A DNA stretch of 64,000 nt from Rathayibacter sp. VKM Ac-2879 (GCF_015351245.1 NZ_JADKSO010000002.1:124001-188000); one strand, 5' to 3'. Positions 51,966 through 61,983 are shown, counted from the first letter of the stretch. Notes: generated from the sequence alone by a model not told the origin. Numbers and translations are program-made.

Positions 51966-52988
51966 ATGGTGACAGAACGCGGTCTCCAGGTGCTCCGCGT
52001 CATCGTGCAGGACTACGTCGCGAGCCGCGAGCCGGTGGGCTCCAAGTCGATCGTCGAACGTCATGCGTTCGGAGTCTCGGCGGCGACGATCCGCAACGAG
52101 ATGGCGCAGCTCGAAGAAGAGGAGCTGATCGCCGCGCCGCACACCTCCTCCGGCCGAGTACCCACCGACAAGGGCTACCGCCTCTTCGTCGACCAGCTCA
52201 CCGATCTGCGCCCGCTGACCGTGGCGCAGCGGCATGCGATCGAGACCTTCCTCGGCCAGAGCCCGGATCTCGACGAGGTGTTGGTCAAGACCGTGCGTCT
52301 GCTGTCGCAGCTGACCAACAGCGTCGCCCTGGTGCAGTACCCCTCTTTCGGCGCGGCCCGTCTCCGCCATGTCGAGCTCGTCGCGCTGGCCCCGCGCCGT
52401 CTCCTCTCGGTGCTCATCACCGACACCGGACGCGTCGACCAGCGCGTTCTCGAGACCCCCGACGACGTCGACGACGCGCTTCTAGGAGAGATCCGGGCCA
52501 AGCTCAACACCGCGGTGCTGGGCCTCGGCCTCCAGGCCGCCGCGGAGGCACTCGGTTCCGTGTCCGAGCGGTTCGGCCCCGAGCGCCATGCGCTCCTCGC
52601 GCCGATCGTGCAGACCCTGCTCGAGCAGGTCGGCGCCAACCGGCAAGACCGCCTGGTCATGGCGGGCGCGGCCAATCTCGTCCGCACCGAGGAGGACTTC
52701 TCGGGCAGCATCTACCCGGTGCTCGAGGCGATCGAGGAGCAGGTCGAGCTGTTGCGCCTCTTCGCCGAGGTGACTCCCGACGCGCGGGGAATCTCGGTGC
52801 GCATCGGGCGCGAGAACGCGTCGTTCGGCCTGCAAGAGACCTCCGTTCTCACGAGCGGCTACAACACCGCCGGCGGCCAGGTCGCGCGTCTGGGCGTGCT
52901 CGGTCCTCTCCGGATGGACTACTCCGGCAACATCGCGGCGGTCCGAGCCGTCGCCCGCTACCTCTCTCGCCTCCTCGGCGACGAGTAG
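51966..52988 (+). CDS. hrcA: Heat-inducible transcription repressor HrcA
   Basis: 340 residues. N-terminal winged helix ([34 protein letters not shown]) that binds CIRCE; C-terminal domain with [23 protein letters not shown]-like ending. Represses chaperone genes until GroE titration fails under heat. The ATG at 51966 is chosen because AGGAGG lies eight bases upstream; an ATG at 51909 in frame is also possible. Confidence 0.95.
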   Translation: MVTERGLQVLRVIVQDYVASREPVGSKSIVERHAFGVSAATIRNEMAQLEEEELIAAPHTSSGRVPTDKGYRLFVDQLTDLRPLTVAQRHAIETFLGQSPDLDEVLVKTVRLLSQLTNSVALVQYPSFGAARLRHVELVALAPRRLLSVLITDTGRVDQRVLETPDDVDDALLGEIRAKLNTAVLGLGLQAAAEALGSVSERFGPERHALLAPIVQTLLEQVGANRQDRLVMAGAANLVRTEEDFSGSIYPVLEAIEEQVELLRLFAEVTPDARGISVRIGRENASFGLQETSVLTSGYNTAGGQVARLGVLGPLRMDYSGNIAAVRAVARYLSRLLGDE

Positions 52989-53064
52989 ACCCCCCGCCGG
53001 TCCCCTCCGGCCCCCGGTCGCCGTGCCCGGCGCACCGATCGACGAACGAAGGACGAAGCCACCT

Positions 53065-54174
53065 GTGGCCGATCACTACGAAGTGCTGGGCGTCGCCCGC
53101 GACGCCTCCGCCGACGAGATCAAGAAGGCGTACCGCCGCCTCGCGCGCGAACTGCACCCCGACGTCAATCCCAGCGCCGACGCGTCCGACCGCTTCAAGC
53201 TCGTCACGCACGCCTACGACGTCCTGAGCGATCCGCAGCAGCGCCAGCAGTACGATCGCGGCCCGCAGGACGGCTTCGGGGGAGGCGCCCAGGGCTTCGG
53301 CGGCTTCGGCGACATCTTCGAGACGTTCTTCGGTCAGGGGGGCCAGGGCTCCTCGCGGGGGCCGCGCTCGCGCCGGGAGCGTGGCCAGGACGCTCTGCTG
53401 CGCGTCGAGGTCTCGCTCGACGAGGTCATCTTCGGCACGCACCGCGACCTCGAGGTCGACACGGCGGTCCTCTGCGAAACCTGTCAGGGTTCCTGCTGCC
53501 AGCCGGGAACCTCGCCCGTGACCTGCGACATCTGCCACGGCTCCGGCCAGATCCAGCGCACCGTCCGCTCCCTCCTCGGAAACGTCATGACCGCGAGCCC
53601 CTGCGGGACCTGCCGCGGCTACGGCACCGTCATCGCGACTCCCTGCTCGACCTGCCAGGGCCAGGGTCGGGTGCGCGCGCGCCGCACGATCCCGGTCGAC
53701 GTGCCTGCGGGCGTGGACACGGGCCTGCGACTGCAGATGCCTGGCAGCGGAGAGGTCGGTCCCGCGGGCGGGCCGAACGGCGACCTCTATCTCGAGATCA
53801 AGGTCAAGCACCACGACGTGTTCAGCCGCAACGGCGACGACCTGCTCTGCACGCTCGAGGTGCAGATGACGGATGCGATCCTCGGGTCGACGGCGACGCT
53901 GGCCGCGCTCGACGGCGACATCGAGATCGAGGTCAAGCCGGGCACACAGAGCACCGAGATCCTCACGATCAAGGGTCGCGGAGTGACGCGCTTGCGCGGG
54001 AACGGCCGCGGCGACCTCAAGATCGGGGTGCAAGTCGTGACGCCGACCAAGCTCGGTCACCGCGAGCGCGAGCTCGTCCAGGAGTTCGCCAAGCACTACA
54101 GGCCGCAGAAGCCCGCGCTCACCCAGTTCCAGCAGGGACTGTTCTCGAAGCTCCGCGACCGTTTCCTGGGCTGA
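53065..54174 (+). CDS. dnaJ: Chaperone protein DnaJ (DnaJ2 type)
   Basis: 369 residues, Hsp40 co-chaperone stimulating DnaK. J domain with HPD (LHPDVNP), Gly/Phe-rich linker, zinc-binding cysteine region and C-terminal substrate-binding domains. The four Cys repeats are [24 protein letters not shown] and CSTCQGQG; the first has Cys where Gly is usual. The hrcA-linked copy suggests a heat-inducible second DnaJ, with another probably near dnaK. GTG start at 53065. Confidence 0.95.
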   Translation: MADHYEVLGVARDASADEIKKAYRRLARELHPDVNPSADASDRFKLVTHAYDVLSDPQQRQQYDRGPQDGFGGGAQGFGGFGDIFETFFGQGGQGSSRGPRSRRERGQDALLRVEVSLDEVIFGTHRDLEVDTAVLCETCQGSCCQPGTSPVTCDICHGSGQIQRTVRSLLGNVMTASPCGTCRGYGTVIATPCSTCQGQGRVRARRTIPVDVPAGVDTGLRLQMPGSGEVGPAGGPNGDLYLEIKVKHHDVFSRNGDDLLCTLEVQMTDAILGSTATLAALDGDIEIEVKPGTQSTEILTIKGRGVTRLRGNGRGDLKIGVQVVTPTKLGHRERELVQEFAKHYRPQKPALTQFQQGLFSKLRDRFLG

Positions 54175-54181
54175 GTCGACT

Positions 54182-54916
54182 GTGGCGCACCACTACATCG
54201 ATGAAGCGCTCGACTCCGCCGACTTCGCCGTGGGCGCCCGGCTGACGCTCTCCGGGGCGGAGGCGCGGCATGCGGCGACCGTGAGCCGCATCCGCCCCGG
54301 CGAGAGCGTGCGGGTGGGCGACGGCCGGGGCCTCGTCGCCACGGCGGTCGTCGAGAGCGCCGAGACGGCGCGCGTGGTGCTGCTCGTCGAGCGGGTCGAG
54401 GAGGCGCCGCTCCCTTCCCCGCACATCGTGCTCGTGCAGGCACTCGCGAAGGGCGATCGCGACGAGCTCGCGGTACAGGCGGCGACCGAGCTGGGAGTCG
54501 ACGAGGTCGTCCCCTGGCAGGCGGCGCGATCGATCTCGCGCTGGTCGGGCCTCAAGGAGGAGAAGGGACGCGAGCGCTGGCGCAGCATCGTGCGCGAGGC
54601 GAGCAAGCAGTCGCTGCGCGCCCGGGTGCCGGAGGTGTCGGCTCCCGTCGACACACGCGCTCTCGCGGCGCGGTGCTCTCGCGACCACGTGCTCGTGCTC
54701 GAGCCGAGCGCCTCCGCCCGGCTCTCGGCTCTCGAGCCGGACGGGCGCGACCTCGTGCTCGTCGTGGGGCCGGAGGGAGGGATCGCTCCGGAGGAGCTGC
54801 GACTTCTCCTCGATGCGGGCGCGGAGGCGCTCGCGCTCGGCGATTCCGTGCTGCGCACCTCCACCGCCGGCCCCGCCGCGATCGCGGTGCTGTCGGCGCG
54901 GCTCGGACGCTGGTGA
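54182..54916 (+). CDS. rsmE: 16S rRNA (uracil1498-N3)-methyltransferase
   Basis: 244 residues of the SPOUT/PUA-like RsmE family, methylating U1498 of 16S rRNA. Features: N-terminal PUA part GAEARHAATVSRIRPGESVRVGDGRG, EASKQSLRARVPEV, the knot motif VVGPEGGIAPEEL, and LRTSTAGPAAIAVL. GTG start seven bases after dnaJ; linkage with dnaJ is usual. Confidence 0.94.
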   Translation: MAHHYIDEALDSADFAVGARLTLSGAEARHAATVSRIRPGESVRVGDGRGLVATAVVESAETARVVLLVERVEEAPLPSPHIVLVQALAKGDRDELAVQAATELGVDEVVPWQAARSISRWSGLKEEKGRERWRSIVREASKQSLRARVPEVSAPVDTRALAARCSRDHVLVLEPSASARLSALEPDGRDLVLVVGPEGGIAPEELRLLLDAGAEALALGDSVLRTSTAGPAAIAVLSARLGRW

Positions 54917-55007
54917 GCCCGCTCCGAAGGCTCCCTCCACAGGGAGGATCGGGGTCCGGGTTCTCGTGCCGAGGGCGAACGGAGACCCGGCAGGGCGGGA
55001 GCCCGTT

Positions 55008-55013
55008 TAAGAT
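55008..55013 (+). promoter_or_regulatory. -10 element of the HIT-phoH-ybeY-corC-era run (leaderless geometry)
   Basis: TAAGAT ends six bases before the HIT-gene ATG at 55020, in a slightly AT-richer patch. Confidence 0.65.
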
Positions 55014-55019
55014 GGGGTC

Positions 55020-55370
55020 ATGACCGAGCCCACCGTCTTCACGCGCATCGTCCGCGGCGAGATCCCCGCCGATGTCGTGTTCGAGAACGAGCGTGTCCTC
55101 GCGATCACCGACATCGAGCCCCAGGCACCCGTGCACCTCCTGGTCTTCCCTAAGACGCAGCAGTACGCCACCGTGGCCGAGCTCGCGGCGGGTGATCCCG
55201 GTCTTCTGGCCGAGGTCGTCGAGGTCGCGCAGAGCCTCGCCGACGCCCACAGCGGGGGCCAGTTCCGCCTCGTCTTCAACTCGGGAGCCGAGGCCGGGCA
55301 GACGGTGTTCCATGTGCACGCCCATGTCCTCGGCGGCCACCAGACGGAAGGCTCCCTTGCCACCGGTTGA
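55020..55370 (+). CDS. HIT-family nucleotide hydrolase/transferase
   Basis: 116 residues, HINT branch of the histidine-triad superfamily. The triad HVHAHVLGG is near the C-terminus and FTRIVRGEIPADVVFENERV at the N-terminus. Hydrolyses AMP-linked substrates such as adenosine phosphoramidates; the natural substrate is unknown. It lies six bases from its -10 and overlaps phoH by 14 bases. Confidence 0.93.
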   Translation: MTEPTVFTRIVRGEIPADVVFENERVLAITDIEPQAPVHLLVFPKTQQYATVAELAAGDPGLLAEVVEVAQSLADAHSGGQFRLVFNSGAEAGQTVFHVHAHVLGGHQTEGSLATG

Positions 55371-56499
55371 TCCCGAGGGCGACGCCTTCGCCGCCTCCTC
55401 CTCCTACCCGGTCGTGCCGGGTGCAGAGACTAGCGGCCAGACGCGTCGCGTCGTCGCCGTCGACGGAGTCGCCATGGTGCGCCTCCTCGGCCCCCACGAC
55501 CGCCTCATCCGAGCGGTCGAAGCTCGGTTCCCGGACGTCCGGGTGCACGTGCGAGGCAACGAGGTGACCCTCGAGGGCGAGCGGTCGCCCGTGGCCGCCG
55601 CCACACGCCTGGTGGAAGAACTGGTGCTCATGACTGCAGGTGGACACGATCTCGATCCCGAGGGCGTGCGCGAGTCCGCGCGCATCCTCGAGAACGGCGG
55701 CCCGGTGAGCCCCGCGGAGGCGTTCGGGCAGGCGATCCTCACCGCGCGGGGCAGGAGTGTCCGCCCCAAGACGCTGGGGCAGCGCGAGTACGTCGATGCG
55801 GTCGACCACAACACGGTCGTGTTCGGTATCGGCCCGGCGGGCACCGGCAAGACCTACCTCGCGATGGCGAAGGCCGTGCAGGCGCTCCAGCGCAAGGAGG
55901 TCGAGCGGATCATCCTGACGAGGCCCGCGGTGGAGGCGGGGGAGCGACTGGGCTATCTGCCGGGGTCGCTCACCGACAAGATCGATCCGTACCTCCGGCC
56001 GCTCTACGACGCGCTCAACGAGATGATGGACCCCGAGATCGTCCCGAAGCTGCTCGCTGCGGGCACGATCGAGGTCGCTCCGCTCGCCTACATGCGTGGT
56101 CGCACGCTCAACAACTCCTTCGTCGTTCTCGACGAGGCGCAGAACACGACGCCCGAGCAGATGAAGATGTTCCTCACCCGCCTCGGCTTCGGCTCGAAGA
56201 TGGTGGTCACGGGAGACATCACGCAGGTCGACCTTCCGGCCGGGGCGAGCGGGCTCCGCCTGGTCACGCGCGTGCTCGACGGTATCGACGACATCCACTT
56301 CTCGCGCCTCACCAGCGACGACGTGGTGCGGCACAGCCTGGTCGGGCGCATCGTCGACGCGTACACCGAGTACGACCAGCAGAAGCAGGCGCAGCACTTC
56401 GAACGCGAGCAGGCACGCGAGTTCGCGAACCGTGCCGAGCGTCGTGGCGGTGCGCCGCGCGCCGCCGCCGACCACCAGCCCAAGCGCCCGCGCGGCTGA
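55357..56499 (+). CDS. phoH: PhoH-family ATPase (PhoH/YbeZ)
   Basis: 380 residues. N-terminal KH-like segment, then an ATPase core: Walker [27 protein letters not shown], Walker [23 protein letters not shown]. Predicted RNA helicase-like partner of YbeY in ribosome and RNA metabolism. The TTG at 55357 is chosen for GGAAGG upstream and the overlap with the HIT gene; the next starts would delete the N-terminal domain. The tail is Arg/Ala-rich. Confidence 0.9.
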   Translation: MPPVDPEGDAFAASSSYPVVPGAETSGQTRRVVAVDGVAMVRLLGPHDRLIRAVEARFPDVRVHVRGNEVTLEGERSPVAAATRLVEELVLMTAGGHDLDPEGVRESARILENGGPVSPAEAFGQAILTARGRSVRPKTLGQREYVDAVDHNTVVFGIGPAGTGKTYLAMAKAVQALQRKEVERIILTRPAVEAGERLGYLPGSLTDKIDPYLRPLYDALNEMMDPEIVPKLLAAGTIEVAPLAYMRGRTLNNSFVVLDEAQNTTPEQMKMFLTRLGFGSKMVVTGDITQVDLPAGASGLRLVTRVLDGIDDIHFSRLTSDDVVRHSLVGRIVDAYTEYDQQKQAQHFEREQAREFANRAERRGGAPRAAADHQPKRPRG

Positions 56500-56554
56500 C
56501 GCCGACCGCCCCGTCCGTCCGCCTGCCTCTTCTCGACCGAAGGAACCCAGCCCC

Positions 56555-57016
56555 GTGAGCATCGAGATCAACAACGAATCGAGCGTTCCCGTCGACGAGG
56601 CCGCGATCCTGCGGCTGGCCGGCTATGCGCTCGACTCGTTGCACGTGCACCCCGACGCGGAGCTCGCGATCGTGCTCGTCGACGAGGGTGCGATGGAGCA
56701 GTTGCACGTGCAGTGGATGGATGAGCCCGGTCCGACCGATGTCCTCAGCTTCCCCATGGACGAGCTGCGCCCGGGCACCGAGGACGAGCAGACACCGGCT
56801 GGCCTCCTGGGCGACATCGTGCTCTGTCCGCAGGTCGCCCAGGCCCAGGCCGAGGTCGCCGGGCACTCGGCGCTCGACGAGCTGCTGCTGCTGACGACCC
56901 ACGGGCTGCTGCACCTCCTGGGCTTCGACCACGCCGAGCCGGAGGAGGAGCGCGAGATGTTCGGCATCCAGCGCGACATCCTCGTCGGCTTCCACATCCT
57001 CGAGCGGCGCCGCTAG
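56555..57016 (+). CDS. ybeY: Endoribonuclease YbeY (16S rRNA maturation/quality control)
   Basis: 153 residues, UPF0054 metalloprotein. The zinc-binding motif HxxxHxxGxDH is seen as [11 protein letters not shown], and the family segment [11 protein letters not shown] precedes it. Acts in 16S rRNA 3'-end processing with PhoH/Era neighbours. GTG start at 56555 after AAGGAAC. Confidence 0.95.
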   Translation: MSIEINNESSVPVDEAAILRLAGYALDSLHVHPDAELAIVLVDEGAMEQLHVQWMDEPGPTDVLSFPMDELRPGTEDEQTPAGLLGDIVLCPQVAQAQAEVAGHSALDELLLLTTHGLLHLLGFDHAEPEEEREMFGIQRDILVGFHILERRR

Positions 57017-57019
57017 ACC

Positions 57020-58471
57020 GTGCCCACCCTCCAGCTCCTCCTCGCCGCCCTTGCGCTCGTCGCCGTCGGCGGTTGGTTCGCCGCGACCGATGCGGCGCTC
57101 GGCGTGCTCTCGCGCAGCGACCTCCTCGACATGGCGCAGCACTCGCGCAGCGCCCGGGCGTTGCGCGCGATCGCCGGAGACATGAGCGCCCACGTCAACG
57201 TGGTCAACTTTTCGCGGATCGCCGCCGAGACCACGGCGGCGGTGTTCGTGACGACGGTCCTCGTGATCGTCGTCGAACAGCTGTGGCTGGCCCTCCTCCT
57301 CGCGATCCTGCTGATGGCGGCCGTCTCGTTCGTGCTCGTCGGGTCGAGCCCGCGTAGCGTCGGGCGGGCGCACGCGCGCGCGGTGCTGAGCTCGAGCGCC
57401 TCCCTCGTGCACGTGTTGCGGGTCGCCCTCGGGCCCGTCGCGCACGGCTTGGTGGCGCTCGGCAACCGCGTCACTCCCGGCACCGGTCGCGCGGCGGGGT
57501 TTTCCTCCGAGGAGCAGTTGCTCAGCATGGTCGACGAGGCGACGGAGCAGGACGTCCTCGAGCAGGACGACCGCGAGCTCATCCATTCGATCTTCGAGTT
57601 CAACGACACCCTCGTGCGCGAGGTCATGGTGCCGCGCACCGACATGGTCACGATCGAGGCGAGCTCCTCGGTTGGGGCGGCGATGGGTCTCCTCCTCAGC
57701 CGCGGGATCTCGAGGCTGCCCGTCATCGGAGACGGCGCCGACGATGTGCTCGGCGTGCTCTATCTGCGGGACGTCGCGCGCCACACCTACGAGCGACCCG
57801 ACGACGACGACACGGTCGCCGCGCTCGCCCGACCTGCGCTGTTCGTGCCGGAGTCGAAGAAGGCCGACGAGCTGTTGCGCCAGATGCAGCTCGAGTCCAA
57901 CCACCTCGCCATGGTCGTCGATGAGTACGGAGGCATCGCGGGCCTCGTCACGCTCGAGGACCTGATCGAGGAACTCGTCGGCGATATCTCGGACGAGTAC
58001 GACCGTGAGGTCGACCTGTTCGAGGAGACGGCGCCCGGCGTCTACCGCGTCTCGGCACGCCTGCCGGTCGGCGAGCTCGGGGAGCTCTTCGAGCTCGAGC
58101 TCGACGACGACGACGTCGACTCGGTGGGCGGCCTGCTGACGAAGGCCTACGGCCGCCTCCCCGAGCGCGGTGCGACGGCTCGGATCGGCGGCGTCGTCCT
58201 CGAGGCCGAGCAGGCGGATCCGCGCCGAGGCACGATCTCGACCGTGATCGTTCGGCGCGATCCGCAGTTCGATCCCGACCGGCAGGCGGGGACGGCACCG
58301 GTTCCGGTGGTCGAGGACGGCCGAACCGGCCCCGAGCGGAAGGCCGGGGACCGCACGCGGCCGGAGCAGAAGACCCCGGGCCAGAAGACCCCGGGCCACA
58401 AGGCCACAGACCAGAAGAGCTCGGACAACAAGAGCTCCGACACGAAGCGACAGAACGAGGACGCCCGATGA
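57020..58471 (+). CDS. CNNM/CorC-type hemolysin-family transporter-associated protein
   Basis: 483 residues. DUF21/CNNM membrane domain (about 1-110), a tandem CBS pair (EVMVPRTDMVTIEA, LPVIGDGADDVLGVLYLRDVAR, MVVDEYGGIAGLVTLEDLIEELVGDI), and a CorC_HlyC domain. Linked to Mg2+/Co2+ export or resistance. The last 50 residues are a hydrophilic run of short KTPG/KSSD-like repeats, absent from usual members. Starts three bases after ybeY; stop overlaps era (ATGA). Confidence 0.88.
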   Translation: MPTLQLLLAALALVAVGGWFAATDAALGVLSRSDLLDMAQHSRSARALRAIAGDMSAHVNVVNFSRIAAETTAAVFVTTVLVIVVEQLWLALLLAILLMAAVSFVLVGSSPRSVGRAHARAVLSSSASLVHVLRVALGPVAHGLVALGNRVTPGTGRAAGFSSEEQLLSMVDEATEQDVLEQDDRELIHSIFEFNDTLVREVMVPRTDMVTIEASSSVGAAMGLLLSRGISRLPVIGDGADDVLGVLYLRDVARHTYERPDDDDTVAALARPALFVPESKKADELLRQMQLESNHLAMVVDEYGGIAGLVTLEDLIEELVGDISDEYDREVDLFEETAPGVYRVSARLPVGELGELFELELDDDDVDSVGGLLTKAYGRLPERGATARIGGVVLEAEQADPRRGTISTVIVRRDPQFDPDRQAGTAPVPVVEDGRTGPERKAGDRTRPEQKTPGQKTPGHKATDQKSSDNKSSDTKRQNEDAR

Positions 58472-59379
58472 CCGACACCCCTCCCTCCGCGACGCCCTTT
58501 CGGGCGGGATTCGTGTCGTTCGTCGGCCGCCCGAATGTCGGCAAGTCCACTCTCACGAACGCGCTCGTCGGCGAGAAGATCGCGATCACGAGCTCCAAGC
58601 CGCAGACGACGCGACGCGCCATCCGGGGCATCGTGCACCGCCCCGACGGGCAGCTGATCGTGGTCGACACGCCGGGCATCCACCGCCCGCGCACCCTCCT
58701 CGGCGAACGGCTCAACTCATTGGTCACGTCCACACTGGGCGACGTCGACGTCATCGGGATGCTCTTCCCGGCCGACGAGCCGATCGGCCCCGGTGATCGC
58801 TTCATCAACGAGCAGCTCGACGCGTTCCCTCGGGCGCGGAAGGTCGCGATCGTCTCGAAGGTCGACCTGTCGTCGAAGAAGTCGGTCGCGAAGCAGCTCC
58901 TGGCGGTGTCGGAGCTGCGCGAATGGGACACGATCGTGCCGATCTCGGCGGTGACCGACGAGCAGCTCGATGTGCTCTCGGCGGAACTGCTGCGCCTCAT
59001 GCCGGTCTCTCCCGCGCTGTACCCCGCGGAGGCGGTGACCGACGAGGACCTCTCGTCGCGGATCGCCGAGTTCATTCGCGAGGCGGCGCTCGAGGGGGTG
59101 TCGGACGAGCTCCCGCACTCGCTCGCGGTCACCCTCGACGACATGGTCGAGCGCGAGGACGGCTCGCTGATCGACATCTACGCCAACGTCTTCGTCGAAC
59201 GCGACAGCCAGAAGGGCATCATCATCGGCAAAGGCGGGCAACGCCTCCGCGAGGTGGGCGCCGTCTCCCGCGAGCAGATCGAGCGGTTGCTTGGTCGCCG
59301 CGTCTTCCTCTCGATCCGCGTGAAAGTCGCGAAAGAATGGCAGCGCGACCCGAAACTCCTCGGACGCCTGGGCTTCTGA
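58468..59379 (+). CDS. era: GTPase Era
   Basis: 303 residues, essential ribosome-assembly GTPase binding the 3' end of 16S rRNA. G1 GRPNVGKST, G2 region TTRRAIRG, G3 DTPGIH, G4 as SKVD (usual NKxD), G5 ISAVT; C-terminal KH domain with GIIIGKGGQRLREVG. The ATG overlaps the corC-like stop. The usual downstream neighbours recO/leuA are separated from it here by a two-component pair. Confidence 0.95.
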   Translation: MTDTPPSATPFRAGFVSFVGRPNVGKSTLTNALVGEKIAITSSKPQTTRRAIRGIVHRPDGQLIVVDTPGIHRPRTLLGERLNSLVTSTLGDVDVIGMLFPADEPIGPGDRFINEQLDAFPRARKVAIVSKVDLSSKKSVAKQLLAVSELREWDTIVPISAVTDEQLDVLSAELLRLMPVSPALYPAEAVTDEDLSSRIAEFIREAALEGVSDELPHSLAVTLDDMVEREDGSLIDIYANVFVERDSQKGIIIGKGGQRLREVGAVSREQIERLLGRRVFLSIRVKVAKEWQRDPKLLGRLGF

Positions 59380-59395
59380 CCCCGGGCGCACGCCG

Positions 59396-59428
59396 TCAGG
59401 ACGACAGGGGATCACTCTTCAGGACGAC
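59396..59428 (+). repeat. Direct repeat upstream of the histidine kinase gene
   Basis: TCAGGACGAC at 59396-59405 and again at 59419-59428, starts 23 bases apart, just upstream of the kinase -10. Possible regulator binding site. Confidence 0.35.
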
Positions 59429-59450
59429 GACGCTCCTCCCCGAGGAGCCG

Positions 59451-59456
59451 TAGCGT
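59451..59456 (+). promoter_or_regulatory. -10 element of the two-component operon (leaderless geometry)
   Basis: TAGCGT ends seven bases before the ATG at 59464. Confidence 0.55.
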
Positions 59457-59463
59457 GGTGCGC

Positions 59464-61275
59464 ATGCGTGCCCTTCTCGACCGCCCGGCGACGCTTCCCG
59501 TCGCGGGCGCGCTCCTCGCCGGGCTGCATCTCCTCCTGCACCTCGCGCACGTGACACCACCCGACGGCCTCGCGGGGGGCTTGCTCCTCGCCCTCGCCCT
59601 CGCCCTCGCGGGCTTCCTCCCGGCGCTCGCGCCCTCGCTCGTCGCGGTGGGCGCTCTCTCAGGCGGCGTGGTGGTGCAGGGGCTTCCGATCGACGGCGTC
59701 CTCGTCGGCCTCGTGGCGGTGTGGGAGGCGGCGCGGCGTCTCGGCCCGTGGGCGCGCTCGCTCACGCTGGCCGGCGGACTCCTCCTGTCCCTCGTCGGCG
59801 GATTCGTGATGGCAGGACGCCTCGGGGACCAATTCGAACTGAGCTCGTCCGTCCGGTTCGCCCTCCCCGCAACCGCGGGACTCGTCGTGGCCTGCCTTCT
59901 CGGCGGCATGAAGGTGTTCGTTTTCGTGCGGGGGCTCCGCGCGCCGATCGGGCCCGACGACGCGATCGACGCGCTGCTCACCCGGGTCGCCGGCCCGCAA
60001 GACCTTTTCGCGGTGGGACTCGCGGGTGGACAGGCGTTCGCGCTGCTCCTCGTGAGCGCTCTGATCGCCGCCGAGATTCCCGATGGCGCGCCGCAAGTGG
60101 TCATCGCAGGAGTGCTCTCGGTCGCTCTGGTGCTGCACCGTCGCTCGCCGGGCCTCGCTCTGTGCGTGGCATGGCTCGGGGCCTTTCTCCAGATGGGGGC
60201 CGGCCTCATGCCCAGCCCCGCCGATCTCGCGATCCTGGTCGTGCTCTTCGGCACGGGCGCGTCCGAGTCGTGGCGGATCCGCGTCGCCGGTGCCGTCTCC
60301 GCCGTGGCCGGCTCGATCGTCGCGGTCGTGTACCTCATGGCGCGGTTCGGCCTGACCTCCGGCACCGCCGAGATGGTGCCGACAGTGGGCATCATGTTCG
60401 GCGGGCTCCTCGCGACGCTGGGGCTGTCGTGGACCGTCGGGCTGCTCGCGCGCGCCGTCCGGCGCGCTCGCGAGGGCCAGACCCTGCGCGCCGAGGCGGA
60501 ACGCGAGCGTGCGCGCGCTCAGCGCGAGCTCGATGCGGTCGAGGAGCGCAATCGGATCGCACGGGACATGCACGACGTGGTCGCCCACTCCCTCGCCGTG
60601 GTGATCGCCCAGGCCGACGGCGCCCGCTACCTCGGCGTGGCCAGCCCCGAGCAGACGGATGCCGCTCTGCAGACGATCTCGAACGTGGCCCGCGACGCGC
60701 TCGGAGATGTGCGGGTGCTGCTCGGTCAGCTGCGGCACGCCCAGAGCGACGGGCCGCACGCACAGGCGCGCGATCTTCCCGCGTTGCTCGCGAGCATCGG
60801 AGGCGCGGGTGCCCCCATGCGCTCGCGTCTCGAGGTCGATCTCGAGACGGTGCCCCGCGGTGTCGGGCTCGCCCTCTATCGCATCGCGCAGGAGGCGACC
60901 ACCAACGCGCTCCGGCACGGGCGTCCCGGCTCGCCGCTCGACGTGGTCCTGCGTCGTGAGGCGGGCGACCTCGTGCTCGTCGTCCGCAACGCCCGCTGCC
61001 CTCAGGCCGAGCGCGACGTGCTGCCGGGGGAGGGACACGGCCTGGTCGGCATGCGTGAGCGTGCGGCGCTCGTCGGAGGCTCGCTCTCGGCGGCTCCGCA
61101 GGGGGAGGACTTCGTCGTCTCCGCGCGTCTGCCCGCACCAGTGACCGCCCCCGTGACCGCTCCGGTCGAGGTTCCCGCCGCCTCCCTCGCCGCCGCCCGG
61201 TCGGCAGGCTCCGCCGTCCCCGTCCCGTCCCTCATCCCCGCCCCGCCCGTCGCCCCCGGAGGCCGCACCGCATGA
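59464..61275 (+). CDS. NarL-type sensor histidine kinase
   Basis: 603 residues. The N-terminal 330 residues hold about ten hydrophobic segments without a clear extracellular sensor, so the signal is likely in the membrane. HisKA_3 dimerisation helix with phospho-His about residue 370 (RDMHDVVAHSL), then HATPase with EATTNALRHG and GHGLVGMRERAALVGG. A Pro/Ala/Val-rich tail of about 50 residues ends it. ATG at 59464 chosen from the -10; GTG 59455 would overlap the promoter. Overlaps the response regulator (ATGA). Confidence 0.9.
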   Translation: MRALLDRPATLPVAGALLAGLHLLLHLAHVTPPDGLAGGLLLALALALAGFLPALAPSLVAVGALSGGVVVQGLPIDGVLVGLVAVWEAARRLGPWARSLTLAGGLLLSLVGGFVMAGRLGDQFELSSSVRFALPATAGLVVACLLGGMKVFVFVRGLRAPIGPDDAIDALLTRVAGPQDLFAVGLAGGQAFALLLVSALIAAEIPDGAPQVVIAGVLSVALVLHRRSPGLALCVAWLGAFLQMGAGLMPSPADLAILVVLFGTGASESWRIRVAGAVSAVAGSIVAVVYLMARFGLTSGTAEMVPTVGIMFGGLLATLGLSWTVGLLARAVRRAREGQTLRAEAERERARAQRELDAVEERNRIARDMHDVVAHSLAVVIAQADGARYLGVASPEQTDAALQTISNVARDALGDVRVLLGQLRHAQSDGPHAQARDLPALLASIGGAGAPMRSRLEVDLETVPRGVGLALYRIAQEATTNALRHGRPGSPLDVVLRREAGDLVLVVRNARCPQAERDVLPGEGHGLVGMRERAALVGGSLSAAPQGEDFVVSARLPAPVTAPVTAPVEVPAASLAAARSAGSAVPVPSLIPAPPVAPGGRTA

Positions 61276-61940
61276 CCGACACCATCCGCGTCGTCCTCGT
61301 CGACGACCAGGCGCTCTTCCGTGCCGGCATCCGCATGCTGCTGGGCTCCCAGGCCGATCTCGAGGTCGTCGGCGAGGCGTCGGACGGCGCGGAGGGAGCC
61401 GAGCTGGTCGCCCGGGTCGCTCCGGACGTCGTGCTGATGGACATCCGGATGCCGGGCGTGGACGGCATCGAGTCGACGCGCCTCATCCTGGAGGACGCTC
61501 GGGAGCGGGGCGTAGCGGCGCCGCGGATCCTGGTGTTGACCACCTTCGATCTCGACGAGGCGGCGGCCAGGGCGATCCGCGCGGGCGCGAGCGGCTTCCT
61601 GCTCAAAGACACCGAGCCCGGTTTCCTCCTCGCCTCGGTGCGCACGGTGCACGCGGGAACGGCGGTCGTCGCCGCCTCCGCGACGCGCGAGCTCTTCGAG
61701 CACTTCGGAGCCGCGGGGAGCGGCCGCGAGACCCCGCCCGCCTTCGAGACCCTCACCGACCGCGAGCGCGAGATCTTCCACCTCGCTGCCCGTGGCCTCA
61801 GCAACACCGAGATCGCGCGCGCCGAGTTCCTCAGCGAGGCGACCGTGAAGACGCACATCAGCCGGACACTCGGCAAGCTCGGTCTGCGCGACCGCGTACA
61901 GCTCGTCGTCTACGCCTACGAAAACGGGCTGGTGGTCTGA
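61272..61940 (+). CDS. NarL/LuxR-family response regulator
   Basis: 222 residues. Receiver with acidic pair in VVLVDDQALFRAGIR, phospho-accepting Asp57 (LMDIRMPG), Lys in LLKDTEP; C-terminal LuxR helix-turn-helix TDREREIFHLAARGLSNTEIARAEFLSEATVKTHI. Cognate partner of the overlapping kinase. Targets unknown; this class often senses cell-envelope stress in actinobacteria, and the direct repeat before the kinase is a candidate site. Confidence 0.92.
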   Translation: MTDTIRVVLVDDQALFRAGIRMLLGSQADLEVVGEASDGAEGAELVARVAPDVVLMDIRMPGVDGIESTRLILEDARERGVAAPRILVLTTFDLDEAAARAIRAGASGFLLKDTEPGFLLASVRTVHAGTAVVAASATRELFEHFGAAGSGRETPPAFETLTDREREIFHLAARGLSNTEIARAEFLSEATVKTHISRTLGKLGLRDRVQLVVYAYENGLVV

Positions 61941-61971
61941 CTCCCGCGGTGCGGGGTGGCGGGCGCGGTGC

Positions 61972-61977
61972 TACCCT
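61972..61977 (+). promoter_or_regulatory. -10 element of the leuA transcript
   Basis: TACCCT ends six bases before the GTG of the leucine leader peptide at 61984. Confidence 0.6.
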
Positions 61978-61983
61978 GATCGG

